Origin: Candidatus Parcubacteria bacterium
GTDB lineage: Bacteria > Patescibacteriota > Patescibacteriia > Patescibacteriales > UBA12075
Direction of reading: 5' to 3'
Assembly: GCA_023142215.1 (NCBI GenBank)
Contig: JAGLJW010000057.1
Location: 1-13,280, forward strand
DNA: 13,280 nt
Shown here piece by piece: positions 1 to 5,655 of the stretch (the first letter of the stretch is position 1; each line of letters starts with the position of its first letter). The notes under the pieces were generated by a model. That model had not been told where the DNA came from. It did no database searches and saw only the letters and a list, made by a program, of their open reading frames with translations. A program made the translations under genes and the position numbers.

Positions 1-271
1 TAACAATAATTAAAGCTGAAAATAAAAACGATTGACGAAATGCTTCTTTCACTGATCTGAATACTAATTGTTTCCTAAAAACAACAAATTTAATCATAAA
101 GCCAATTATAGAACCTGTACCAATTAAAGAAATAGCTAATGTTGAATAGAACAGAACAAAACCAATTAAATTAGTATCTTCAGGATTTACCATATTAACT
201 ACATAAAACCAAGCGGACCAGCTTATTAAAGTAGTTATTATCATTAAAATTAAGTATTTTTTTAAAGTCAT
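1..271 (-). CDS. Partial integral membrane protein of unknown function (5' part only)
   Basis: An open frame reads leftward from ATG at 269-271 and leaves the window without a stop, giving the first 90 residues. It begins MTLKKYLILM and has two clear hydrophobic helices, about residues 5-27 and 36-66. A basic stretch (about 61-80, with R66, K67, R72, K75, R79) follows, and a third hydrophobic segment starts at about 81. The pattern is that of a small polytopic inner-membrane protein; I see no catalytic motif. It resembles, from memory, a short hypothetical membrane protein common in Patescibacteria, but I cannot confirm this. No Shine-Dalgarno is evident: the bases before the start are GTGAAAAC. 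It lies 138 bp downstream of the helicase on the same strand, with a 14-bp tandem repeat in between. The frame is free of stops and has hydrophobic coding character, so I regard it as real. Confidence 0.72.
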   Translation of the reverse strand, partial: MTLKKYLILMIITTLISWSAWFYVVNMVNPEDTNLIGFVLFYSTLAISLIGTGSIIGFMIKFVVFRKQLVFRSVKEAFRQSFLFSALIIV

Positions 272-276
272 GTTTT

Positions 277-304
277 CACATAACACGCAACACATAACAC
301 GTAA
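277..304. repeat. 14-bp tandem direct repeat (two units)
   Basis: CACATAACACGCAA (277-290) is followed at once by CACATAACACGTAA (291-304), with one mismatch. A shorter related piece, CACGTAA, recurs at 314-320. It lies just upstream of the leftward membrane protein gene and would fall in its leader or promoter. Whether it is a binding site or a simple duplication cannot be decided from sequence. Confidence 0.6.
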
Positions 305-409
305 CAATTATGCCACGTAATATCTATCAAATGTCTACTTTTCATTAGTAATAAATTATCATCTATTTATGATAAAAGCAAATATCTCTATAATCAATAT
401 TCTTAAATC

Positions 410-3400
410 TCATTTCTTAAATTCGCAAATTCCTTTGAAATCACAATAATCACATAGAAATCCTGGTTTTGCTGTAAAATTACATTTTTTTATTTCTTCA
501 ATTTGTTCAATAATTTGTATTTCTAATTTTTCTACTTCCGCATCTTTAGCCTCAAATGAAATAATTGAATTATTTTCCAGATAATAGAATGACAACGTTG
601 ACACTTTAAGTCCCAACGTTTGCTCAACTGCTATTTTATATAAGATTAGCTGTCTTTTATTTTTAACATCCAATTTTTCCTTAGGATTACCTGTTTTATA
701 ATCAACTATCTCAACTGTACCATCTGGCAATTTATCAATCCTATCTATTGAACCACGAAGTGTGTACCCTCCTATTTTAACATTAAAACCCTTTTCTGTA
801 AAAACCACATTTGGCCAAGTAGCTTTTTCTAATTTTTCATAGAATTCAGTAAGAATCTTTTTTCCTTTTTCTAAATATTCTTGTCGTTGTTTTTTATCTT
901 CATAGCCATTATCAACCCATCTTCTTTTATAAATATCCAACAAATCTTTTCTTGATGGTTTACTACCGTCGTCCGCAATACCTGTCATTGCAGCTTCGCC
1001 AGCTGGCGAATGCGTGGCAATCCCATTGTTTGTACTGCTATCATGAGATTGCCGCGTTGCGCTCGCAATGACAGCATTATTCTGTTTATTAGAAAACAAA
1101 CTCCTTTGAAACACATCGCCATCAATTGTCATATCAAAAAAATCCTTCATCGTATTGTGCATTACTCTACCAAAAATAAAATTGACTTTATCTTCAGCTG
1201 GAATTTTTAAAATAAAACTATATTTATATTGTTGTGGACAATTAGAATAAGCTTCTAACTGAGAAAAAGAATACATCTTTGGTAAAACATATTTCACTTC
1301 CGTAGATTTTTTAACCTTATTGTCACAGTTCAATTCTTTAATTAATTCATTATGAATAGCCCCTGTCATTGCAGCTTCGCCAGCTGGCGAATGCGTGGCA
1401 ATCCCATTGTTTGTACTGCCATCATGAGATTGCTGCGCTGCGCTCGCAATGACAGTATTGTTTTGATTTTCTACCCCCATCTCTTCTAAAAACTTAGAAA
1501 TCTTTTTCTCACGTGCTCCTCCATAATCGCTAGCAGTTGTAATAAATAATTCTTTTTTTGTCCTTGTAATTGCTACATAAAAAAGTCGTCGCTCTTCTTC
1601 AATATGAAAGTCGCCATCCTGAATTTTAACTTTTACTAATTCTTCAGGAATTGTAATTTTTTCTTTACGCTTTATAACTGGAAACTTTTTATCCACTACA
1701 CTCGGCATAAAAACATACTCAAACTCAAGTCCTTTGGCCGCATGAACTGTCATCACTTTCACAACATCAATATCATCATAAGAATTTTTAAGTGCTCCCG
1801 TTTCTCCTGATTCTAATTCCATTTCAAAAACACGCATAAAATCATTAAGTCGTAAATCAACATTATTTGATTCAAAATCTTTTATTTTTTTATAAAACTG
1901 ATTTAAATAATCAAAAATTTCTCTATCTTTATCTTGATCTAAGTTTTTCAATAAACCAGATTCTTTCATAAAACTTAAGAATATTTTTGATGGCACGGAT
2001 TGTTTAACAAGAACAGAGTGCTTTTCAATTAATTCAAGTAATTTTTTTACTCTTGCTTTGGTTTCATCACTCACCGAACTAATTAAATCAATATTTTTCA
2101 AAGCCTCAAAAGTTGACCAAACTTTCCTACGAGCAAATTTATTTATATTCACAATATCAGCATGATCAACCTTAAAAATATCCATATTTAAAACCCTAAA
2201 CAATGCACTTGATTCATGATAATTATCAAGCAATTTAAAATATGAAATAGCATCAACTATTATCGGCTTATAATAAAGCCCACGCAAAGAAACAAACTGG
2301 TTTGGAATTCCCCTGCGATCAAGTTCATTAACAAATTTTATCGCTGTGTTATTAGCACGAACTAAAATAGCAAAATCGCTCCACTTCAAATTTTCATCAT
2401 TACTACAAATATCACCGATTTTCTGAACAACTGCTTCCGTCTCTTCAGCTTCGGTTTTATAATGCAAATGCGTAACTGTTCCTTTTTTATTAATCGGTGA
2501 ATCAAGTTTTTTATCAATTCCAAGTTTTACCTCCAATCTATTAGGATTATTTTTCTGAATAAAATCATAAGAAACATCTAAAATTTCTTGACCTGATCTA
2601 TAGTTTTTATTTAACACAACTTTTTTCGTTTCAGGATAATCTTCACTAAATTGCATAATATTATGCATAGAACTTCCGCGAAACGCATAAATAGAATTAT
2701 GAACTACTACGCCATTTACAATAAAATTATGTGTTTTTTCTATTTCTAAATCATAAACTATTATCTTTTTTTCTTTCTCTGTTCTCAAAATTATTTGATC
2801 ATGAATTACGCCTTTGCTAGTAACAACAGGCAAAAACATGCCCTCTAAAACATTTGATGCTGGAACTATTAATGCTTTTCTACATTGAATGTTTAGAACA
2901 CCGACCTTAATTGAATTTTCAATAATACCACCTGTTGCTTTTTGAATTTCCTTAGCTTGCCTACCAAGTTCTTGCAAATTTGAACTACTAACTCTAAATC
3001 GCATACCCTTGCGAGCTTTTGTAAGCGAATAACCCAACTCTTTTAATTTAATTGTTGTTGGCTTATGCGTTGTTTCAACACTGAGTAAATGTAAAATTTG
3101 AGGATATTTTAAAAATTTTTTAGCTCCTTTCGTTTTGTAATTTCTATTACACATTTCAAGATTTATTTTTATTCTTACTTTTCCACTTCTATTTACAGCA
3201 TTAGAACTAATTTGATGTGCTTCTAGATCCATCCCAAAATCATCGGCAAGTTTATTAACTCCAGATTGAACATCTAAATCTTTATATAATTGTTCAACTA
3301 ACTTTTTCCTTGTCATTATTCCATCACGTTCTGCAAAAACATTTGTGGGAATTCCATATTTTAAAGATAATAAATTCTCAGCATATCTTGCTTCAACTTC

Positions 3401-4711
3401 TGTTTTACAAGCTTTAATAGCTACAAGTTTATCAGCAGTTCGTTCTAAACGAAGTCTAATTTTCAAATCGTTTGTAACACCCATTCGCCAACCAAGCCCC
3501 TGCTTATACATTAAATAAACATAAAAATAATTCACAAAACCTTTTTTAAATTTATTCTCAGGTATAAAACAAAACATCTTATGATTATCTGTAAGCGACA
3601 CAGAAAAACCTTTTTTAGTTTTAAAAGTAATCAATTTTGTTTCCTTAGTGATTTTACTATTGTTCACTACATGCGAGTGACTAAGATATCCTTTCCCGAC
3701 AGCTGTTACCACTTCATCACCTTTTTTGATTTTATCAATTCGTTTTTCTTTGTCATCTCGTAACAAAATCTTAGATTCACCAGGCAAACATTGGTCATCA
3801 TCGCCAACAACTATTAAATTATTTTTTGGCATAGCTAATAATTTAATAAGCTCATATTGAGAATAATTAGTGTCTTGAAATTCATCAACCATTATATATT
3901 TAAATTTGTTTTGATAAAACTTCAAAATATTTGGACGTTCTTTGAAAAGTTTAATTGTATAAACTATCAAATCACCAAAATCTAAAAAAGAATTTTTGAG
4001 TAATAATTCGTTATATTTTTTATAAGCACCAGCAAGTTCATTTAATCTTTTTTGCTCAATCAATTCACCTTCGCTGACATTGTCATCCTGAGCGTCAGCC
4101 GAAGCCTGCCCGTCCAAGTTCAGGCGGGGATCCCGAGAATCAAGCATCGTCACATCCACAACGGGATTCTTCGATTCCGCTTTTCTACACTCAGAATGAC
4201 AATGTTTTTTTACACAATCTAAATAATCAACTGAAGAAATATTTTCGTCTTTTAATCTTGAAAAATGTTTTAAAAGTTCATGAACAAATTTAGTAGGATT
4301 ACCAAGTGGTTTATAATATTCTAAATCAAATTCATTCAAATTATCACGAATCATCATCCATTGTTCAGTTTGTGATAACAATTTAAAATCGCCAGGAAGT
4401 CCGATATCTAAAGCATGATCACGTAAAATTCGTTCACAAAAACCATGAAAAGTATTAATCCATAAATCCACATAACCATAAGGTAAAATTTTATCAGCTC
4501 GTTCTTCCATTTCACCAGCCGCTTTTTCTGTAAAGGTAGTAATTAAAATTTCATCAGGACCAGCTAATTTATTTTTAATAAGAAAATTAAGCCGTTCAAT
4601 CAAAACAGTAGTTTTACCAGTCCCTGCCCCAGCCACAACCAAAAGAGGCCCCTCATTATGAGTAGCCACAATTTCTTGCTCCTTATTTAATTGCTTAATA
4701 AATTCTGACAT
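410..4711 (-). CDS. UvrD/PcrA-type superfamily 1 helicase fused to a RecB-like PD-(D/E)XK nuclease, with an intein and three in-frame palindromic insertions
   Basis: An ATP-dependent 3'-5' DNA helicase with a C-terminal exonuclease, probably for recombinational repair in the AddAB/RecB manner. SF1 motifs in order: Q-motif near 8-12; Walker A GAGTGKTT (27-34); motif II VDEFQD (275-280); motif III GDDDQ (303-307), split by the intein and resuming SIYAFRG (673-679); motif IV NYRSG (703-707); motif V VMTVHAAKGLEFE (986-998); motif VI RRLFYVAITR (1041-1050). The nuclease spans about 1147-1430: YSFSQLEAYSNCP; GSIDRID (1320-1326); EIVDYKTG (1334-1341) with the catalytic D-x-K; and QLILY (1354-1358). 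Cysteines 1158, 1420, 1423 and 1429 match the 4Fe-4S clasp of AddB/Cas4-type nucleases. The 1433-residue length falls to about 960 once the intein (308-672) and the three peptide insertions (about 169-212, 1086-1117, 1213-1244) are removed. There is no Shine-Dalgarno; a promoter ends almost at the ATG. The stop is TGA. Family assignment is secure; exact pathway is inferred. Confidence 0.95.
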   Translation of the reverse strand: MSEFIKQLNKEQEIVATHNEGPLLVVAGAGTGKTTVLIERLNFLIKNKLAGPDEILITTFTEKAAGEMEERADKILPYGYVDLWINTFHGFCERILRDHALDIGLPGDFKLLSQTEQWMMIRDNLNEFDLEYYKPLGNPTKFVHELLKHFSRLKDENISSVDYLDCVKKHCHSECRKAESKNPVVDVTMLDSRDPRLNLDGQASADAQDDNVSEGELIEQKRLNELAGAYKKYNELLLKNSFLDFGDLIVYTIKLFKERPNILKFYQNKFKYIMVDEFQDTNYSQYELIKLLAMPKNNLIVVGDDDQCLPGESKILLRDDKEKRIDKIKKGDEVVTAVGKGYLSHSHVVNNSKITKETKLITFKTKKGFSVSLTDNHKMFCFIPENKFKKGFVNYFYVYLMYKQGLGWRMGVTNDLKIRLRLERTADKLVAIKACKTEVEARYAENLLSLKYGIPTNVFAERDGIMTRKKLVEQLYKDLDVQSGVNKLADDFGMDLEAHQISSNAVNRSGKVRIKINLEMCNRNYKTKGAKKFLKYPQILHLLSVETTHKPTTIKLKELGYSLTKARKGMRFRVSSSNLQELGRQAKEIQKATGGIIENSIKVGVLNIQCRKALIVPASNVLEGMFLPVVTSKGVIHDQIILRTEKEKKIIVYDLEIEKTHNFIVNGVVVHNSIYAFRGSSMHNIMQFSEDYPETKKVVLNKNYRSGQEILDVSYDFIQKNNPNRLEVKLGIDKKLDSPINKKGTVTHLHYKTEAEETEAVVQKIGDICSNDENLKWSDFAILVRANNTAIKFVNELDRRGIPNQFVSLRGLYYKPIIVDAISYFKLLDNYHESSALFRVLNMDIFKVDHADIVNINKFARRKVWSTFEALKNIDLISSVSDETKARVKKLLELIEKHSVLVKQSVPSKIFLSFMKESGLLKNLDQDKDREIFDYLNQFYKKIKDFESNNVDLRLNDFMRVFEMELESGETGALKNSYDDIDVVKVMTVHAAKGLEFEYVFMPSVVDKKFPVIKRKEKITIPEELVKVKIQDGDFHIEEERRLFYVAITRTKKELFITTASDYGGAREKKISKFLEEMGVENQNNTVIASAAQQSHDGSTNNGIATHSPAGEAAMTGAIHNELIKELNCDNKVKKSTEVKYVLPKMYSFSQLEAYSNCPQQYKYSFILKIPAEDKVNFIFGRVMHNTMKDFFDMTIDGDVFQRSLFSNKQNNAVIASATRQSHDSSTNNGIATHSPAGEAAMTGIADDGSKPSRKDLLDIYKRRWVDNGYEDKKQRQEYLEKGKKILTEFYEKLEKATWPNVVFTEKGFNVKIGGYTLRGSIDRIDKLPDGTVEIVDYKTGNPKEKLDVKNKRQLILYKIAVEQTLGLKVSTLSFYYLENNSIISFEAKDAEVEKLEIQIIEQIEEIKKCNFTAKPGFLCDYCDFKGICEFKK
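982..1074. repeat. 93-bp palindromic element, copy A, in frame in the helicase nuclease region
   Basis: Perfect 10-bp terminal inverted repeats (CTGTCATTGC at 982-991, GCAATGACAG at 1065-1074) enclose a perfect 16-bp palindrome TTCGCCAGCTGGCGAA (995-1010). The length is 31 codons, so the helicase frame is kept; it encodes residues about 1213-1244 (AVIASATRQSHDSST... GEAAMTG). GC content is well above the surrounding gene. It is nearly identical to copy B at 1363-1455. The position is a linker between the CxxxY nuclease entry segment and the nuclease core. Confidence 0.9.
1363..1455. repeat. 93-bp palindromic element, copy B, in frame in the helicase
   Basis: Same structure as copy A, 381 bp (127 codons) away: arms CTGTCATTGC (1363-1372) and GCAATGACAG (1446-1455), with the internal palindrome at 1376-1391. 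It differs from copy A at only a few positions (for example GCCGCGTTGC versus GCTGCGCTGC). It encodes residues about 1086-1117 (TVIASAAQQSHDGST... GEAAMTG), lying between helicase motif VI and the nuclease domain, where an insertion is likely to be tolerated. Confidence 0.9.
2696..3790 (-). other. Intein (365 residues) with a GIY-YIG-like endonuclease domain, inserted in helicase motif III
   Basis: Residues 308-672 of the helicase frame are a protein intron. The N-terminal splicing block starts at Cys308 (CLPGESKILL). Block B is VSLTDNHKMF, with the TxxH residues T374 and H377. The C-terminal blocks are VYDLEIEKTHNFIVNG (652-667) and VVVHN ending at His671-Asn672, followed by the +1 extein residue Ser673. 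All residues for class 1 splicing are present, so it should be active. The insertion lies exactly between GDDDQ and SIYAFRG, the conserved ATP-sensing motif III. Between the splicing blocks, residues 393-460 resemble a GIY-YIG nuclease: YFYVYLMY, then GWRMGVTNDLKIRLR, then EARYAENL (candidate metal ligand E445), then IPTNVF (N457). The YIG tyrosine is replaced (RMG), so activity is uncertain. Residues about 465-625 have no assigned fold and may bind DNA. No LAGLIDADG or HNH motif is visible. Confidence 0.93.
4077..4205. repeat. 129-bp palindromic element of a second family, in frame in helicase subdomain 1B
   Basis: Sixteen-base terminal inverted repeats with one mismatch: ACATTGTCATCCTGAG (4077-4092) and CTCAGAATGACAATGT (4190-4205). 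The length is 43 codons, so the frame is kept; it encodes residues about 169-212 (HCHSECRKAESKNPVVDV... ASADAQDDN). It contains GGATCCC and GATTCT cores shared with the intergenic element at 11796-11897. It lies between Walker A and motif II and is more GC-rich than the gene around it. Confidence 0.88.
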
Positions 4712-4720
4712 ATTGTTTTC

Positions 4721-4749
4721 ATAATAACTTGTTTTTTATGAAAAATCAA
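4721..4749 (-). promoter_or_regulatory. Putative promoter of the helicase gene, near-leaderless
   Basis: On the minus strand, TTGATT (4749-4744), a 17-nt spacer and TATTAT (4726-4721) match the -35/-10 consensus at 4/6 and 5/6. Transcription would start near 4714, only a few bases before the ATG at 4711. This fits the absence of a Shine-Dalgarno. It is a pattern match only. Confidence 0.45.
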
Positions 4750-4757
4750 TAGTTTTT

Positions 4758-4797
4758 TAAAAAAAATAAAAGACCCTTTTTTATACTCGCTAGGTCT
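4758..4797 (-). terminator. Probable terminator downstream of the small zinc-ribbon gene
   Basis: On the minus strand, AGACC (4797-4793) can pair with GGTCT (4775-4771), followed by a U-rich run (4770-4758). The stem is only 5 bp with a long loop. A competing pairing, ACTCG (4806-4802) with CGAGT (4790-4786), overlaps it. It sits 16 bp downstream of the 4813-5058 gene and just upstream of the helicase promoter, the expected place for a terminator. Confidence 0.4.
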
Positions 4798-4812
4798 CAT
4801 TACGAGTTTGTA

Positions 4813-5058
4813 CTACATAATACGTTCAATTAACCAATCTGCATGGTCAGCTGGCAATAAATCTTTTAGGGTTGCTGTTTCTTCATCCATTTCAGCCATC
4901 AGCATTTCGTCCACTAAAAAAATACGATCCATTTCTTCTACGATCACACGAACATTCTCGTCTCGCTCTGCAAGACATTGAGGACATGGCAACGTAGGAA
5001 TACCATGTTTTATACATCCCTGATTCACCTCATCCCAATGCTCTGACGTAATAATCAT
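4813..5058 (-). CDS. Small putative zinc-ribbon protein, 81 residues, function unknown
   Basis: I do not recognise a named family. The N-terminal part holds C15-x2-H18-x6-C25-x2-C28 (GCIKHGIPTLPCPQC), a CHCC set able to bind one zinc. The rest is acidic and largely helical (VRVIVEEMDRIFLVDEMLMAEMDEETATL), ending LLPADHADWLIERIM. There is no signal peptide or membrane segment, so it is probably cytoplasmic. The start is well supported by AAGGAGGT (5066-5073), 7 nt before the ATG. It has its own promoter (5120-5148) and is followed by a probable terminator, so it looks monocistronic. Codon and base composition are a little less AT-rich than its neighbours. A regulator, or a partner of RNA polymerase or the ribosome, are possibilities with no direct support. 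Confidence 0.82.
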   Translation of the reverse strand: MIITSEHWDEVNQGCIKHGIPTLPCPQCLAERDENVRVIVEEMDRIFLVDEMLMAEMDEETATLKDLLPADHADWLIERIM

Positions 5059-5065
5059 TGCTTAT

Positions 5066-5073
5066 ACCTCCTT
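5066..5073 (-). promoter_or_regulatory. Strong Shine-Dalgarno of the 81-residue gene
   Basis: AAGGAGGT on the minus strand lies 7 nt before the ATG at 5058. It is one of only three strong ribosome binding sites in the window and fixes the start of this small gene. Confidence 0.85.
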
Positions 5074-5119
5074 GGTATATATTAATTATATTTACACAAT
5101 TTAAAATATCAATATACTA

Positions 5120-5148
5120 TATATAGCATAAATATATATTTATGTCAA
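5120..5148 (-). promoter_or_regulatory. Strong promoter of the 81-residue gene, overlapped by an 18-bp palindrome
   Basis: On the minus strand, a perfect TTGACA (5148-5143), a 17-nt spacer and TATATA (5125-5120) preceded by TGC, an extended -10. The spacer and part of the -35 are covered by the perfect palindrome CATAAATATATATTTATG (5127-5144), which could be an operator. The leader would be about 55 nt. Confidence 0.65.
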
Positions 5149-5177
5149 ATTGAAAAATAGTAAATCTGCTTATATTA

Positions 5178-5208
5178 AATAAAAAGAGTTGTTAATACAC
5201 AACTCTTT
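5178..5208 (-). terminator. Intrinsic terminator after the 71-residue membrane protein gene
   Basis: On the minus strand, AAAGAGTTGT (5208-5199) pairs perfectly with ACAACTCTTT (5192-5183) across a 6-nt loop. A short U-rich tract follows. It starts 18 bp past the stop of the 5227-5442 gene. Confidence 0.75.
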
Positions 5209-5226
5209 AATAATACATATAAACAA

Positions 5227-5442
5227 TTAATATTCTTCAGTATCAAACCAATTTATTAAGTACAAAAAACCATAACTAATAATTACTAATGGAAACAAAC
5301 TGAGATAAAATTTTTTCTCAGGATATTGACAGTGAAAAGATAAAAAATTATCACGTCTATCATTGGTAAGTTTCAAAAAATTATAAAGACCAATACCAAA
5401 AAGTACAGTTAAACCCAATAAACAGCATGCGCAAAAATCCAT
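5227..5442 (-). CDS. Small two-helix membrane protein, 71 residues, function unknown
   Basis: No family is recognised. Two hydrophobic segments are clear: about residues 6-24 (CCLLGLTVLFGIGLYNFL) and 45-65 (YLSLFPLVIISYGFLYLI). They are joined by a charged loop (KLTNDRRDNFLSFHCQYPEKK), and the tail WFDTEEY is acidic. A cysteine cluster C4, C6, C7 lies at the extreme N-terminus. The start is supported by a strong AAAGGAGG (5450-5457), 7 nt before the ATG, and the gene is closed by an intrinsic terminator, so I regard it as a real, separately transcribed gene. Upstream is the hairpin-rich region 5524-5595, which may control it. A small membrane regulator, or a toxin-like or stress peptide, are both possible without direct evidence. 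Confidence 0.72.
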   Translation of the reverse strand: MDFCACCLLGLTVLFGIGLYNFLKLTNDRRDNFLSFHCQYPEKKFYLSLFPLVIISYGFLYLINWFDTEEY

Positions 5443-5655
5443 AGCAAAACCTCCTTTGGTTTTTAAAATGATTTATAAAATTTTTTAGATTTTTATCTTA
5501 GACTATTTATTACATTAAACATTAATTCCATAAATTAATCAAGTTTTATGGAATTACACTCCATATTTTAAGTTAAATTTATGGAGCCAATTCCACAAAT
5601 TCAAAAATATAAATCATAAATTTTGGTAACATTAAATATTCTTATAAAATAATCA
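5443..5655 (-). promoter_or_regulatory. Structured intergenic region with two mutually exclusive hairpins
   Basis: This 213-bp gap separates the ftsK operon from the 71-residue gene. Hairpin 1 pairs 5524-5534 (AATTCCATAAA) with 5545-5555 (TTTATGGAATT), 11 perfect pairs. Hairpin 2 pairs 5549-5555 (TGGAATT) with 5589-5595 (AATTCCA), with an inner stem 5559-5565 (CTCCATA) with 5580-5586 (TATGGAG). The two share TGGAATT at 5549-5555 and cannot coexist. Neither has a U-tract on the minus strand, so simple termination is doubtful. The region may be a leader switch, an operator array or an mRNA 3' end stabiliser. No confident promoter for the 71-residue gene was found. Confidence 0.5.
5450..5457 (-). 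promoter_or_regulatory. Strong Shine-Dalgarno of the 71-residue gene
   Basis: AAAGGAGG on the minus strand, with a 7-nt spacer to the ATG at 5442. It decides the start and supports translation of this short frame. Confidence 0.85.

Noticed and set aside
1010..1210. A 66-codon plus-strand frame opposite the helicase
   Set aside because: It arises largely from palindromic element copy A read on the other strand.
982..1455. CRISPR array or insertion sequence
   Set aside because: There are only two repeat copies, far apart and internally palindromic, with coding sequence between them and no transposase or cas gene nearby.
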